Below the pieces are notes generated by a model. It saw only the letters and a list, made by a program, of their open reading frames with translations, searched no databases and was not told the DNA's origin. From contig CAJINV010000002.1 of assembly GCA_905178155.1 (NCBI GenBank), positions 5,994,476 through 6,058,475 of the forward strand: a DNA stretch of 64,000 nucleotides, written 5' to 3'. The stretch comes from Amoebophrya sp. A120 (Eukaryota > Sar > Dinophyceae > Syndiniales > Amoebophryaceae). A program made the position numbers and the translations under genes. Below are positions 1 through 11,400 of the stretch, in pieces. Every line of letters starts with the position of its first letter. Positions within the stretch are counted from its first letter, which is position 1.

Positions 1-246
1 TTGTCCACGGACACGGTAAGGCAGCAGAGCGCTCCTGCGTAAAAAGTGACCGCACAAGCACAACGACTAGCACGAGGGATTTGCTATCACTAGGTGGCAT
101 CATCGCAACATGGGGCTCACTACCATCCGCTACTCTTGGATTGCTGCACTCCTGCGTATTGTTGAACTTTACTCAGTAACACGAGCCTCAAAAGTATCCT
201 ACAAAGTCGTGTTGTATATTGTAGATCACCATGAAATTATCCTTCC
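1..246. other. Left edge, no gene seen
   Basis: Short stretch downstream of the methyltransferase gene. It holds only short open frames with no family resemblance and no recognisable RNA gene. Confidence 0.4.
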
Positions 247-1787
247 TCACAACTCTTCCCGCAGCGCTTTTCTCCACTTCCCCCTCCTAAACGTCGCGAC
301 CACCAACCGGTCAATGTAGGGTTTGGAAATTTCGAATTTTTCCACTTCGAACCAGCTGGATTCCTCGAGGTACTCGCGGAAGTCGGCAAGCCGCTCCTTG
401 TGCCGCAGCATGTTGTCCACGATCACTTTGCTGTTGTCCTTGAGAATATCTTTTTCCACCAAAATTTGCAAATCCGACAGAAACCGCTCAGGCGGGTCGT
501 GGTCGAAGATGACCAAGTCGAAGCCGGAGTTGTCAATGTGCGAGTGGATCGCCGGGGCGATGTTCTCAAACTCCTCCGGGTCGGTCAGGTCGAAGGTCAA
601 CGGATTGTAGTGGATCAGATCCTCGGAAGATTTGGAGCGCTTTTTTGACGCCGGTGATTGTGCTTGCAGGCAGGGCTGTAGCTGCTTGGTTGTCGATGAC
701 GTGCCTTGCGCGGGAAGCTCGGCGAAAGCTGGAAGCGGACTGTTGTTTCGATGATTGAAGGTTTTGCGTACTTAAACGACAGGGTTGAGTAAGAATTTCA
801 ATTCTTTCCCTCTTCATCTTCTGCTCGTCAAAAATCGCTGCGCATTTGCATTTCACTATGTGAAAAAAATGAAGATCATCAAAAATCCTCTTACCCGTTC
901 GTGTATCTCTGTAGCGCCTCGCGCACAAATTTCGTGCCTTCCGCTTGCCAACTCTGGTTGTCTTCCGTGGCGATGACGTTGATTTGCTCGGGCCATATCA
1001 CCTTCGGCTGTTCGCCGATCGACTGCAAGATTTTCGCTAACAACCGCAGCGTCCCATCCCCCAAGTGTGACCCGAATTCCAATATGTTGAAGTGCCAGCC
1101 CGCCTGATAACAGGTTTGTGGAATCATATTCATAGTACCCCGGGGGCCGCCGTGTCGCGACAATTTTTCCGGGTCCTCTCGATGTCCTGCAGCGGTGCTG
1201 GCAAAAACATCGCTTTCGGCATTGCCTGTGCCAGCCTCCTTTACCACAGCTAGCATCTCTTGCTGAACCTCCGAAAACCGGTCGAAGCTCGTTCTTTCCA
1301 AGACCTTTCCCTTCTGATCCCCCAAAGTCAGCCCGATCCGCATTCTCCTGCACTCCGCCTCCATAGCGTTCACGAAGACACTAATGGCGGTGGCAGGGGT
1401 CGTTCGGGAAGTAGAAGAGATGGTTTGTAAGCTGTTTTTGACGGAATGATGAACGATGCCGTGCGCATCGCCAAACTTGTACGCGTCAAATGTTGGGTCG
1501 GCGTCGGGGTCGGGAAAGTGCTCATGCACCTCATCGATTCCGCCAAGCGAAACGCGGTTTTTGGACTTGCCTACCTTGGCCGTCGTGGAGGACGCGGAGG
1601 GAACAGGCTGGGCAAGAGCGCTGGAAGAAGGGCTTGTGCTTATGTTGGTGAGTAGAACAAACGAGGAGATGCTGCGAAAGCCGAAGGTCAAATGTCGTGG
1701 AGATGAAAGAACACTGCGGCCAAGATGACACCGTGGTGTTGGGCGACGTTGCTCCAGTGATGTGCGACACGAAAGAAAGGCGGTCAT
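247..1787 (-). CDS. COMT-like SAM-dependent O-methyltransferase, two exons
   Basis: Class I SAM-dependent methyltransferase resembling catechol O-methyltransferase, which moves a methyl group from SAM to a catechol-type hydroxyl. Exon 1 (1787 to about 895) carries a Ser/Arg-rich leader of about 95 residues, then DAHGIVHHSV, then the SAM-binding glycine motif LEFGSHLGDGTLRLLAK followed by an acidic ATED strand end. Exon 2 (about 739 to 247) carries DLVIFDHDPPERFLSD, matching the metal-binding FLDHWKDRYLPD segment of COMT, then VIVDNM. A GT-AG intron of about 155 bp joins them in frame: GTAAGA donor at 894, AACAACAG acceptor near 740. The ATG at 1787 follows a CTAG that could be a trans-splice acceptor. 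The leader could be a targeting peptide. Substrate is unknown; the fold assignment is firm, the COMT subfamily likely. Confidence 0.8.
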
Positions 1788-2149
1788 CGTCCTAGTCGGT
1801 ACGTACGTGTATGTTGTTGGTCATGGAAAGAAAAAATCGCGTTGCCACCAGAACCGCTCGACAAGAGGAACCGGGCAAGCCGGGACGCGTATCCAGTGGG
1901 GCGCGGCCGGTGCCTGTTAGTTGGACTAACAGCGTATTTGTAGGAGCGGAGCACGTGGTTAGCAAATCGAACTTCCGTTCTTGGTGTAGAGTGCGAACCG
2001 ACAATGAATTGCAAGCGAACGAAGGTCAATGGTTTCTTTACCTGATGGAAAGCCACAGCTTTTGCTGCCTCAATTTTCAAAGGAGTGTTTTCATCTGGAG
2101 CAACAATTATCTATAATACTATTCAAAAAATTCTGGCGGACGCGGGGGC
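1788..2149. other. Upstream region of the methyltransferase gene
   Basis: No coding frame with family resemblance. It probably holds the 5' flank of the minus-strand methyltransferase gene. The sequence becomes repeat-rich at its right end. Confidence 0.4.
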
Positions 2150-2345
2150 GCAAGCTACTAGTAGGAATCCTACTAGTGGAAAGCTGCTAGTAGAAAAACG
2201 GCTACTAGTAGAAATCCTGCTAGTGTTTTTAGCGTTACAAAAAAGCGCGAGAGCTACTAGTGACAGGCGCCACTAGTGAGGGCGCCCACTAGTGGAGCCA
2301 CTAGTGACAAAAATCTCGATTTTGGGGAAAGCGGAAACACTAGTG
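2150..2345. repeat. Cluster of CTAGT/ACTAGT motifs
   Basis: About ten copies of ACTAGT or CTAGT lie within under 200 bp, often inside small palindromes such as CTACTAGTAGG facing CCTACTAGTGG. Spacing is irregular, about 10 to 40 bp, so this is not a simple tandem array. It marks the left border of the GC-rich island. Confidence 0.7.
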
Positions 2346-4930
2346 AGGAAACCCGCCAACACAGCCGGAGCGAGACCAAACCCCGATGGAAACACAATAC
2401 ACCAGCAAAAGCTCGCCCGGGCCGCCTGTCGAGGAGCCTCGGGCAGGGGGCTTGGGGCTGCGGTCTCCCCTTGCCGAACACTCTTCGGCGCCTGGCTGGC
2501 GGCTGCCGGTTGGCTAAACCGGGCCGGGGTCGTGCTGTATTCCGGCGCCCCTTGTCGTTCGCCCCCTGTTGCGAGGGGTTTGGCGCCAGTTTGCGCCTTC
2601 CTCTGCCGCGTGTGGCTCTGCAGGCCGGGCTTCGTCGCGTGCCCACTTCCAGCCGCGGGGGCTCTCCACCCTCGCCGGGGCTTCCTGCTTTTGCCCCGTG
2701 TCCTTGTTTGGGCCGCCGGGCGTGTTTCCGGTTTCTTTACGGCTCGCCCCTTCGCCCTGTTTGGGCGCTCGCCATTTCGTTTGCGGGGCTTTTTGCCTCT
2801 TTCCCGGGCGTGGGCTTTGGCCTGCTTCCTTTTTTTTGGGGTTGTCATTTCGTTCATCTTCCTGTGACTCGCCCCCCGGGCCGTCGCAAAGGGTCTTGGC
2901 GCGCTCTCCGCCGGACCTGTTTGTGGCGGCTCGGGCAGGGGCTGCGCTGTGCGCCCCCTACCGCCCCTTGCGCCTCGCGGCCTTTTCTCTACCTACACTT
3001 CTTTCGCTCCCGCTGACCGAGGGAGGAAGGCCAGGGGCGCCGCCGCTTCTTTTTTTCGCCTCTCGCGCCAGCATGGTTTCAGGCTGTAGCGCTAGGCGTT
3101 ACCCTGTAGGCTTTTTCTCCCTCGCTCCCCCTTGCACCCCCTCGTCGCCGGGCCGGCGGGCGCGGAGCGACCGCCCGTTCTAGATACTTACTACTACAAC
3201 AGCCAGCTCATGATGATGACTCGCATTTCGCAACGCACAGCGGAAACAAACGCGAACGCAACGTGTCTAGTACGTCAAAAATCGCGGGTCGCCCGTCAAT
3301 ACCCGACGCGGCGAGTGGATCACACGAACACGAAACAGCAAAGCCTCCGGAGGAGATCAATCCCCTCCGCAAACGTGCGCGGCATTCATCAATTCGGAAC
3401 CGGCTCCAGCTGCAGCAAAAGTAGCGCAGTCGGTCGGATGGAGAAACTACATCGCTGCAGGCGCTGCTACACAACACACGCGCCGCGGGCGGAGGAGTGC
3501 GGCACGCAAGGAAAATTCGGGCTGCCGGCAAAGGCCATGCTCCATTACAAGGAAGCGCCCGCTCCCAAAAACCGGAACGGCGCCGGGCGGGGCCCCATCG
3601 CTCGAACGACCGAGCGACCAGCAGGCGCCGCTTTTGCATGTGCAAAGCGCTGCGGGGGGCGTGGCTTTCTGGCAACAGGCGGCGCGGCTATGGCAGAAGA
3701 GAAAGAAAGCAGACCCTTCCGTGGCCAGGGGCAGGGCGGCAGGTGTGTGCCTGCCACAAGGGGGGCGGGCAAACCAACCCGCCGGGAAGTTCGGAGGGGC
3801 AGCGCGGGTGCGCGCGCAGCGTCTGCGTGCGCTCCCGCCCCGTGGCCCGCCCGGGGTTCCCTGTCTGAGAATGAAACGCCGGCCGGCCGACCGGCCGGGG
3901 CAAGATAGAGCGCGCGAGGCGCGGCAAATGGCGGCGGAGCCAGGGCCCTCATTGGCCTTCCCCGTGCTTTTCGAGAATAGTGAAAGTGGCGCAGAGAACC
4001 GTCTTCGTGCAAGCGGGCCTCATCGTCTGCGCGACGGGCCCGCCCCCGAACGAAGGGCGGGCGGGCGCCGGCCGCGGCGGCCTGCCGGCGCGCTCGGCCT
4101 TGCTTCTGCCCGCAAAAGGGCCCGGCGCGCAGGCAGCCCAACGGGGCGGCGCCGGCGTTGCATGCGCCGGAGGCAGAGGCCCACACCGCCGGCCGGCAGC
4201 GCGCAGATGGGCGGGCGGCGAAATCGCAGAAGCGAGGGGCGCAGGCACACCCCACGCAAAGCAATGCCACGGCGGGCGTGATGGATTGAAAGCAAAACAG
4301 CCCCCCGGGCGGCGCACTTGCCGGCGGCGCAACAGAGGTGAGACGGCCCACAATTCCCCAAGCGCCTTCGTTCCCTGGTGCAGCAGGCTGCGCGGAGTTC
4401 TTCGGGCTGCCGGGGTTGTCCAGTTGCCGCCAGCGCATGGGCCGGCGCCCGAACGCCTTAGGCCGCCCCGCCCCATCGCGCGCCGCAGGTGGCCCACGTA
4501 GAGGGCCGGCCGCCCGGCGGCGCGCGGCCGGCAGGGGGCGTGCTGGCTGCGCTCGCGCTATTAGTTGGCCCAAGCACCCACCTGCGCCGAAGCTGCGAAG
4601 GCCTCGCACATGATTGCCTGCGCGACGCATCTTCGGGCACGCTGCCTTCCCTGGCTCTGCTTCTTCGGCCACGGCCCCAGCTTCCGGGAGCCACCCACCG
4701 GGGGCGTTCCGGTGGTCCACACGTTACGCCGACGACAGAGCGGACAGGGGAGCAGTGTTTGCCTCTTTGCATGCGCGAGACTTACCATACGCGAAAGACC
4801 CGCGCTCACTGCCAAAGCTCTAGGCCCTAAGGCACGTAGATCCCAAACAGCGGGGCGCGCTGCAATGCGGCGCGCCTCTTCTCTGTCGAGGAAGTTACCC
4901 ACTGCACACGAATCAATAGTACGAAAGTAG
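2346..4930. other. GC-rich island without credible genes
   Basis: Base composition shifts abruptly to GC-rich, low-complexity sequence with many short palindromes of the GCCGGC type, then returns to normal near 4930. The long open frames in it are Arg/Ala/Pro/Gly-rich in every frame and on both strands, as expected from composition alone. No rRNA, tRNA or protein family was recognised. It could be inserted satellite-like DNA, a structural spacer or an assembly artefact. Confidence 0.6.
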
Positions 4931-5054
4931 AATTACTACCTTACAAGGTCACCTCCAGGAGCTACGGTGTGTGAACAGTACCAAAAATCACATTTGCGCG
5001 ACCTTCTTTATTTGAAGATTTACTCGCCAGCACCAAAAAAGACAGGCTCCTCCG

Positions 5055-7670
5055 CTAAGATTGGTGAATCGAGTGCAGCATGGTATTGTTATTTTGCACA
5101 CATGAAAGCTTTTCCGTTTCTTTTTCGTAAGATCTTTCGTCCAGCACAAGCGCGAAGTTTTTCATCCATGTTGGTGCGACGATGTCTTGTATCACTTTTG
5201 TTTTGCACCACCAGGACAGCAAAGACTTTGTTACGTAGCTGTATGGATCGGGTTCCGCTTTGAATTCTGAATCTACATAGTGGTGCTTTCGAAGAAACAA
5301 TCCAAAACCCTCGTTCCGTATCGGGAAACGCGAAGTGCTTCTGCAGCTGTCTTGATTTACATTAGTTCCACTTTTCGCTTGAAACGCTGCAGTAAGTATT
5401 GGAGTCAGTTCATAAACGTAGCCATAATGAATTTTCGCTGGTGCCAGCCTGTGATTATGTCTCATCTCCGCCTCGCCTGCAGCACCAGCCGTGCTTCGGG
5501 CAGCAGGATGGTGGTTCGCACTTGTCCTCATGTTGTTCTGCCGTTTTGATGGTCCAGTCAGAGCAGGAAATCTGCCGAGGGTCGTCAGAAACCTCAGCCT
5601 ATACAGGCAGAACTCAGATTCCCGCCCATTGTATTCATATGTTGGGTTTGTTGCTTTCGCGGCGGCATTCAGCATCGTCACAAACATCGCTACGGCGGGT
5701 GAAAGCAAATGCTGCTGCAGACTCGCTGTGAAAGTACTGCTCCCCCTCAATTCCGTGTCGAAAAACACTTTGTCCTCCAGTAGCGGCGTCGTGTGGTAGT
5801 TGTCCTCGATAACGTCTCGCATCTGCTTGCCGAGCGTCTGGAAGCTGAGCTGAAAGCCGTCCAAACAGAAGAGCAAGGTATTCATCAGAGGGTTGGATTT
5901 TGGTGCCAGGGGAAAGTGCCCGTTGTCTTGGTCTAGTTTTAGAAGTTCATCGGCATCGACAACGGCCGTGTTTGGATTTATTGTCCAAAAGGAACAAACC
6001 GTTTCTCCTGCAACGCCGCCAGTTGTACTAGCATCCTGGTCCTCCTCCTCACTGACTGTGACGTGCGGACTTGCTCCTCGTGCGGGTTTTCCATTCACGA
6101 TGAGCTGATGGTCTACAACTTTCCCCTGCTCTAGTGAGCCGGCGACGTCGTCTGCACCAGATTTAATTCTTGCACTTGCACCGTCAAGAATACTGATTCT
6201 CTCGGTCTCCAGCACTTGAACATCAGTCAGAGGTAGTCCCCATTTCAGAGACGAAGAAGAAGAAGCCACTTCACGAATTGATGTTGATGCGCCAGGATGA
6301 AGATGTCTGTCGGGATCATCCCCGACAGTAGGAGTAGATCCTTTATCCTGGTCCTCATCTGTCATCCTCGTCTTGCTCCTCCTTTCATCAAACTCCACCG
6401 TGCAACTTCCTCCAACCGGTGTCAATTCGCAGTTTATCACCCTTTCCTCGGCCAACTTTTGTAGCAGCTCGCTGCAAAAATTCTGGCAATTCGAGCTGTC
6501 CATGGGTTCCGAGTAGCTAGGAACAGAAGTGACAAACTGCTGCCAGAACGTTGTGAAGGCGAGATGTTGTTTGCCGTTTTCCAGCTTCGTTTCTGGAGCA
6601 CATGAAGTAGAAGGTGAAGAAATATCAGAACTGGCAGCGCAAGGTAGCTGGAAGTGGATTGTATTTGTGCCGCTGTTACTCCTGTTCTTACTCTCTCCGT
6701 GTTTCATGTAGTGCAGCTGATCTTCCTTGTTTGGCCCGTTGACTATCTCGAAAGTTTGCCCCCCGCCGTCGCCCGGAGTGGATGGTTCCGCGCGGGTGAC
6801 AACATCCTGAGATGATGATGAAGAATTTCCTACGGTACTATCAGTTGTCCCTGTAGGTGTACAACGGGTGAACAGTTTTTGCTCTACCAGGATCTTCTTC
6901 TCGGCCGACGTGGAAATCCAAATCTTGTTGTGGAAAAATACCGAATCCAAAAACCCATACTTCTTCCACAAAAAAAGTTCCTCCCCCCTCCCCAAATGTC
7001 GACACCAGACCCCCGTATCCGCGTTTTTGTCCACCAGGACCTCCTTCCCATTGCTCATCTGAACCGCGATCACGGTGTGCCGCAGGTTGAACAGCAAGCC
7101 AAACAAGCCCAGGTGTGCGGACCGTTCCCGAAGCTCGAAGGAAGTGACGAAATTCTGGTCTAGTTTTTGCAAAACGGTCTTTTCGTCTGTTCCAAGGTCC
7201 CATAACCGGATCGCACGGACATGGTGGAGGGTTGGTCTGGTCCTGGTTTCTGTTGTTTGGGAGGGTCTTTTGGTTCTTGCAAGTGAACTTATCCAAGTCG
7301 TCGGGAATGATGACATAACAGCGGCCTTTTTCGCGAGAAAAAAATCGACAGCGCGCTCTTCCCAGGTGGCGAGACGGTACCGGCGCCAGGTCGCAGTGTT
7401 GCGGCTTGGTGACTTTGACGACGTACCACTAGATGAAGAAGATGATGGTGATGAGCCTGTAGCTCCTGGCGCAGGTAGGTCTTTGGATACACCAGCAACA
7501 GCACCATCCTGTTCCAACACCCAGAAAGTTTGATCGTCGGCAGAGATAAAAGACTGGTTGTAAGGAAATTTTCTTTCGTCTTCGGTGCTGCTTGCGGTTC
7601 CTGCACTGCCTCGCATTGCCGCCGTCCCGACGGCTTCACCAATCGGAAAATACTCGAAGAATATCGTCAT
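5055..7670 (-). CDS. Hypothetical protein, 871 residues, single exon
   Basis: Uninterrupted frame of 871 codons; I do not recognise the family. The N-terminal third (about 1-270) looks folded, with WRRYRLATWEERAVDFF and an aromatic stretch around GVWCRHLGRGEELFLWKK. The middle (about 270-520) is Ser/Thr/Asp-rich and probably disordered. A second ordered part follows (about 560-870), with NTLLFCLDGFQLSFQTLG and a C-terminal block containing SLLSWWCKTKVIQDIV. No signal peptide or membrane segment is evident. A frame this long without a stop argues for the standard genetic code here. The first ATG is used; no introner lies inside. Confidence 0.75.
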   Translation of the reverse strand: MTIFFEYFPIGEAVGTAAMRGSAGTASSTEDERKFPYNQSFISADDQTFWVLEQDGAVAGVSKDLPAPGATGSSPSSSSSSGTSSKSPSRNTATWRRYRLATWEERAVDFFLAKKAAVMSSFPTTWISSLARTKRPSQTTETRTRPTLHHVRAIRLWDLGTDEKTVLQKLDQNFVTSFELRERSAHLGLFGLLFNLRHTVIAVQMSNGKEVLVDKNADTGVWCRHLGRGEELFLWKKYGFLDSVFFHNKIWISTSAEKKILVEQKLFTRCTPTGTTDSTVGNSSSSSQDVVTRAEPSTPGDGGGQTFEIVNGPNKEDQLHYMKHGESKNRSNSGTNTIHFQLPCAASSDISSPSTSCAPETKLENGKQHLAFTTFWQQFVTSVPSYSEPMDSSNCQNFCSELLQKLAEERVINCELTPVGGSCTVEFDERRSKTRMTDEDQDKGSTPTVGDDPDRHLHPGASTSIREVASSSSSLKWGLPLTDVQVLETERISILDGASARIKSGADDVAGSLEQGKVVDHQLIVNGKPARGASPHVTVSEEEDQDASTTGGVAGETVCSFWTINPNTAVVDADELLKLDQDNGHFPLAPKSNPLMNTLLFCLDGFQLSFQTLGKQMRDVIEDNYHTTPLLEDKVFFDTELRGSSTFTASLQQHLLSPAVAMFVTMLNAAAKATNPTYEYNGRESEFCLYRLRFLTTLGRFPALTGPSKRQNNMRTSANHHPAARSTAGAAGEAEMRHNHRLAPAKIHYGYVYELTPILTAAFQAKSGTNVNQDSCRSTSRFPIRNEGFGLFLRKHHYVDSEFKAEPDPYSYVTKSLLSWWCKTKVIQDIVAPTWMKNFALVLDERSYEKETEKLSCVQNNNTMLHSIHQS

Positions 7671-8471
7671 GTTTGTAGTATCCTAGTTTCGCTATGTTTG
7701 GAAAATTTCAAGGACTAAATCGAATCATACATGTAAGTGTACTGTCTACAGGGGGGCAAGTCGAAAGTCGTGCTGCATAGAACAGTAACAGATACGCTGC
7801 AAAAATGACAATACGGTTATTCTTCGTTATTGTTGGCACAAGCGAAGACTCATATACTGACTTTACGCTTATTTAACCGTACTATCATTATCTCTGCGCT
7901 CGGCTGTACTCGGTCCCGGTTCTCGAAAATAAAAACGTGGCCCCAACGTGATTTCTCCTTGTACGTTCACCAGTAGACCAGGACATAACTGGATAATAGA
8001 CAGCTAATATTTACTGAGTCTGACTGCCACATCACACAAATAAATCTTCAAACGAAAAAACACAGGGGCACGCACGACAGCCATCGAAAAAACCACCCAC
8101 GGACCTAAGTATCTTGAAACAGAAAGAAAGGACTCTCAAGAGCGCCGGATTCGAACAATAAAGTTGCGCAATCAAATGTATGAATGTTCCTCGGTGGCAT
8201 AACGTCGGCGGTTTATCTTCACTTTCGTTGCGATGAGTTAGTTTTGTCACACACTGAAGATATCGAAACGTGGTCATGGGCATGATCATGCGTGTGTCTG
8301 CTCCATCAGCGCAAACAGCGAGTGCTGTTCATGATGAGTGAAATGGCTGTTCTTCATTTGTAAGTTTGTCCTAATTGATTGTATTTTACACAAAGCTACC
8401 TCCTGCTGCGAAACCAAGCAGTGCCCGCGCCCGGTGGAAGGAACCCAGCTCTACCACGTTCCTCGTCGACT
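7671..8471. other. Intergenic region
   Basis: AT-richer spacer between the 3' end of the kinase gene and the start of the 871-residue gene. Only short unrelated frames were seen, with no repeats or RNA genes recognised. Confidence 0.4.
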
Positions 8472-11400
8472 TCATTTGTACGCGTGATTGAGGTAATTGA
8501 CACGCATCAAGCTGTTATTTTGATTTGTTCCACTACCAGCTCCTGCAGCACCAAGGCCCGTTCCGGTACTACTAGCACCACCCCGAAGAACCGCACGCTG
8601 CTGATGCTGCAGTTGTTCAGCTGCAGAAGAAGACGACATCGCACTTCCTAAGGCCCCACTGCCATCGCCAATCGAAGAGGACGGCGCAACCAACAGTGAG
8701 GAAGTCGGACCCCCGCCTGGGTTTGCCACGACGCGTCGCGGTTTCGGGAGTTGAGGCAGTTGCACCACTGGGTTAATCGTATTCATCTGGTGCAACGCCG
8801 TGCTGGTGTTAGACGATGAGGTCGCGCCGCTTGGTATCAAAACCGGGTGCTGCGCAGAACCAGCCTGCAAGCCGAAGCTGTTACTTAAGTGAGTAGCAGT
8901 CGTGCTGGAAGCCGCAGACGATGAGCTGACGGCTGGATAGAAACAAAGCTTTGGATTATTCCCAGACAGTGGTCCTGGTCCTCCACTACTCAGTGCGGAA
9001 GCTGCAGGATTGTAACTGTAATTCTTTGGCGAGTAGTTCAAACTGCTATATACGTTGTTGCCCCCGACGTAAACAATGTCGTTGCTAGTACTTGACGTTG
9101 CAACGCCTTGAGGCAGTAGATGCCTGCTTTGCGATTGCGAGGCCAACCCCCCGGCGCCGACTTGCGGCACGACGATCGAACTCAGCGCTCTACTGTTGCT
9201 AGACCCTGACCCAGCCGGCACCAGGCGGGCATTATTGCTATAAGCTGTCCCGCCGGTAGTTGTAGTCGAAGCTGTCGTCGATGAAGTTGTACTGCTGTTG
9301 CTGTTTTTCGTCGTAGTAGAAAATGGTATTTGCTCTTGGATTTGCTGCGATAGGGAAATATACGCAGGAGCGGCGGTCGTGGCAGCTCCATTACTAGGGT
9401 TAATGCCGAGTGGTCCCCCTCGATTTCTTCCAGCATAATTGTGCTTGTTCAAGAGTTGACTATGAGTCTCATCATCGACAATGGGACTGCAACCCAACAC
9501 CTGCAAATCGTCATCCACGAGGAAGTGTTCGCTGTAGGTGGAGTTAATGTCCTGATTGTCTCTGTCGTTATCTCGATGCACTAGTTCTTTATTTCCGCCA
9601 TGTCGCTGCTCCTTGTCGTTCTTGCCACGATTTTTACAACCACCGCCCTCGGGAAACATCAAGAAGTCACCAACAGCAGGAGCTGCCCCACACCCGTCTT
9701 CGACCACCACTTTCAAGTCCGCGTCGCTCGGGCTAAAGACGACCTTCCCGTCTTCCTCGTCATCGTTGTTCGCCGCTTCGCTCACACTACTTTGCATTTC
9801 GTCCTGCAACTCTAGTACCGGTGGGGCGTGCTGGAAACGGTCTTGATCTACGCCATTAGTATAACCTGCTGGTTCTTGCTGCTGCTCTTTCTCGACAAAA
9901 ACCTCACGACCCCGAGGTTGAAGATGATTGCGTTGGTCCACCTGTGTCTGTCCCCGTGCACCAGCCGCCTTTCCTTCTAAAGTTGCCCGCTTCTGTACTA
10001 CCTCCTCCCGCAGAAGTCTCCTTTCCTGCAATTCCTTGGCCCGCTCCTTCTCATCGACAGCCAGCTGGTGCTTTCGCTTGTTCACCGCGTCGACGTGTTT
10101 CGCCATGGCTAGAGGGGACAAGTCATTCAGTGGCGGTAGCGGCGTCGTCGGGTTTTTCTTCAACAGATTGCGGGCGTTTTCGAGCAGATATCTCGCAAAC
10201 AATTCCGCCGTGAACAGGTTGCCGATATCCTTCTCTATCGCAAGAAAAAACTATTTCACTGTGAACTTGTGATGCATAGAACGGAACACAGGACTATTTG
10301 TCTTGCTACACCTGCAAGACCTTGACTCTTTAGTGGTGTTTTTCCATTGGAAGCGCGCATGGCAAATTTTCTGTGTCATGTGTAGCAAACTTGTAATGCA
10401 GATCTTGCAAAATGATCACAGTGAAACAGTTTTTTCGTGGGATATTCTCCTTGATCAAGTTACTGTTGTAGGTCGGACACTTTTCCACAATCGGCTTCGT
10501 GACCAGTTCGTAGATCGAGGTTGTCGGGATCATGTTGGATATGTTCTTGCTCAGCACAGTTGATGGTGACATTGCTTCGGCTTCCTCGGATGTTGCCGCA
10601 ATTTCTGGGTCGACGTCGACCCCACTAGAGGTGTTCGGATTCACCTTGTAATCTGTCGGTGTGGGCCTGGAATGCCGATCCGAGTGCAGCATGGAGATCA
10701 GCAGGCGTTTCAAATCTTTGGAGTAAATCCACTTCAACCACGTGGACTTCAATATGGCGCTCTCAACTGTTACACTCTCAACTGTTGCATGAATTTGTCA
10801 TGCAAATTTACCACCAAGATCGCCACGATTAAGCTGCTTCGCATGACAAATATACGAAGGGCTGAGCAGCATCTAAATCCGTGCCGAATCTGTAATGCAG
10901 AAGGCGCAATCTTCCCCCTTTCACTTTCGCCGCTCTTGCATTACAAATTTCATGTAACAGTTGAGAATGTAACAGTTGAGAACGCCGTATTCAAACTCTG
11001 TGGTTTCTGCTGCTGTGCGTTCGCTTTCAGCTTGTTCGCGATCCGGCTGCTGGTGGCCGTCGAAGAGGTGCTCGCACTAGCACCCAAATACGCCGCTCCC
11101 ATCAGTGGCGACGATCCCGCGCCGGTCATCAGGAGACTGTTCGGAGAAGAGAACAGCACCGGCGAGCTGCAGTTGCTGTGCGCCGAAAGTCCGCCGGGCG
11201 ATTTATTATTTTTGCCACCAGGGGTATTGTTCATCATCATCGCCGCGTTATAATTTTGGCTAGTACCGCTGGTTGTGTTGACGTTTAGCTGCAGAACCGG
11301 ATGCAGTTCCAACAGGGATAGGTCGTTTTTATGCACTGCAAGAGTATCGTACTCGTGTAAATGCATTACAAATTTTCTCAGCATGAAAAATAAAATTTGT

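Noticed and set aside
2276-4930. Long open frames in the GC-rich island, up to 391 codons
   Set aside because: Present in several frames on both strands with Arg/Ala/Pro composition and no family features; expected from the scarcity of stop codons in GC-rich DNA.
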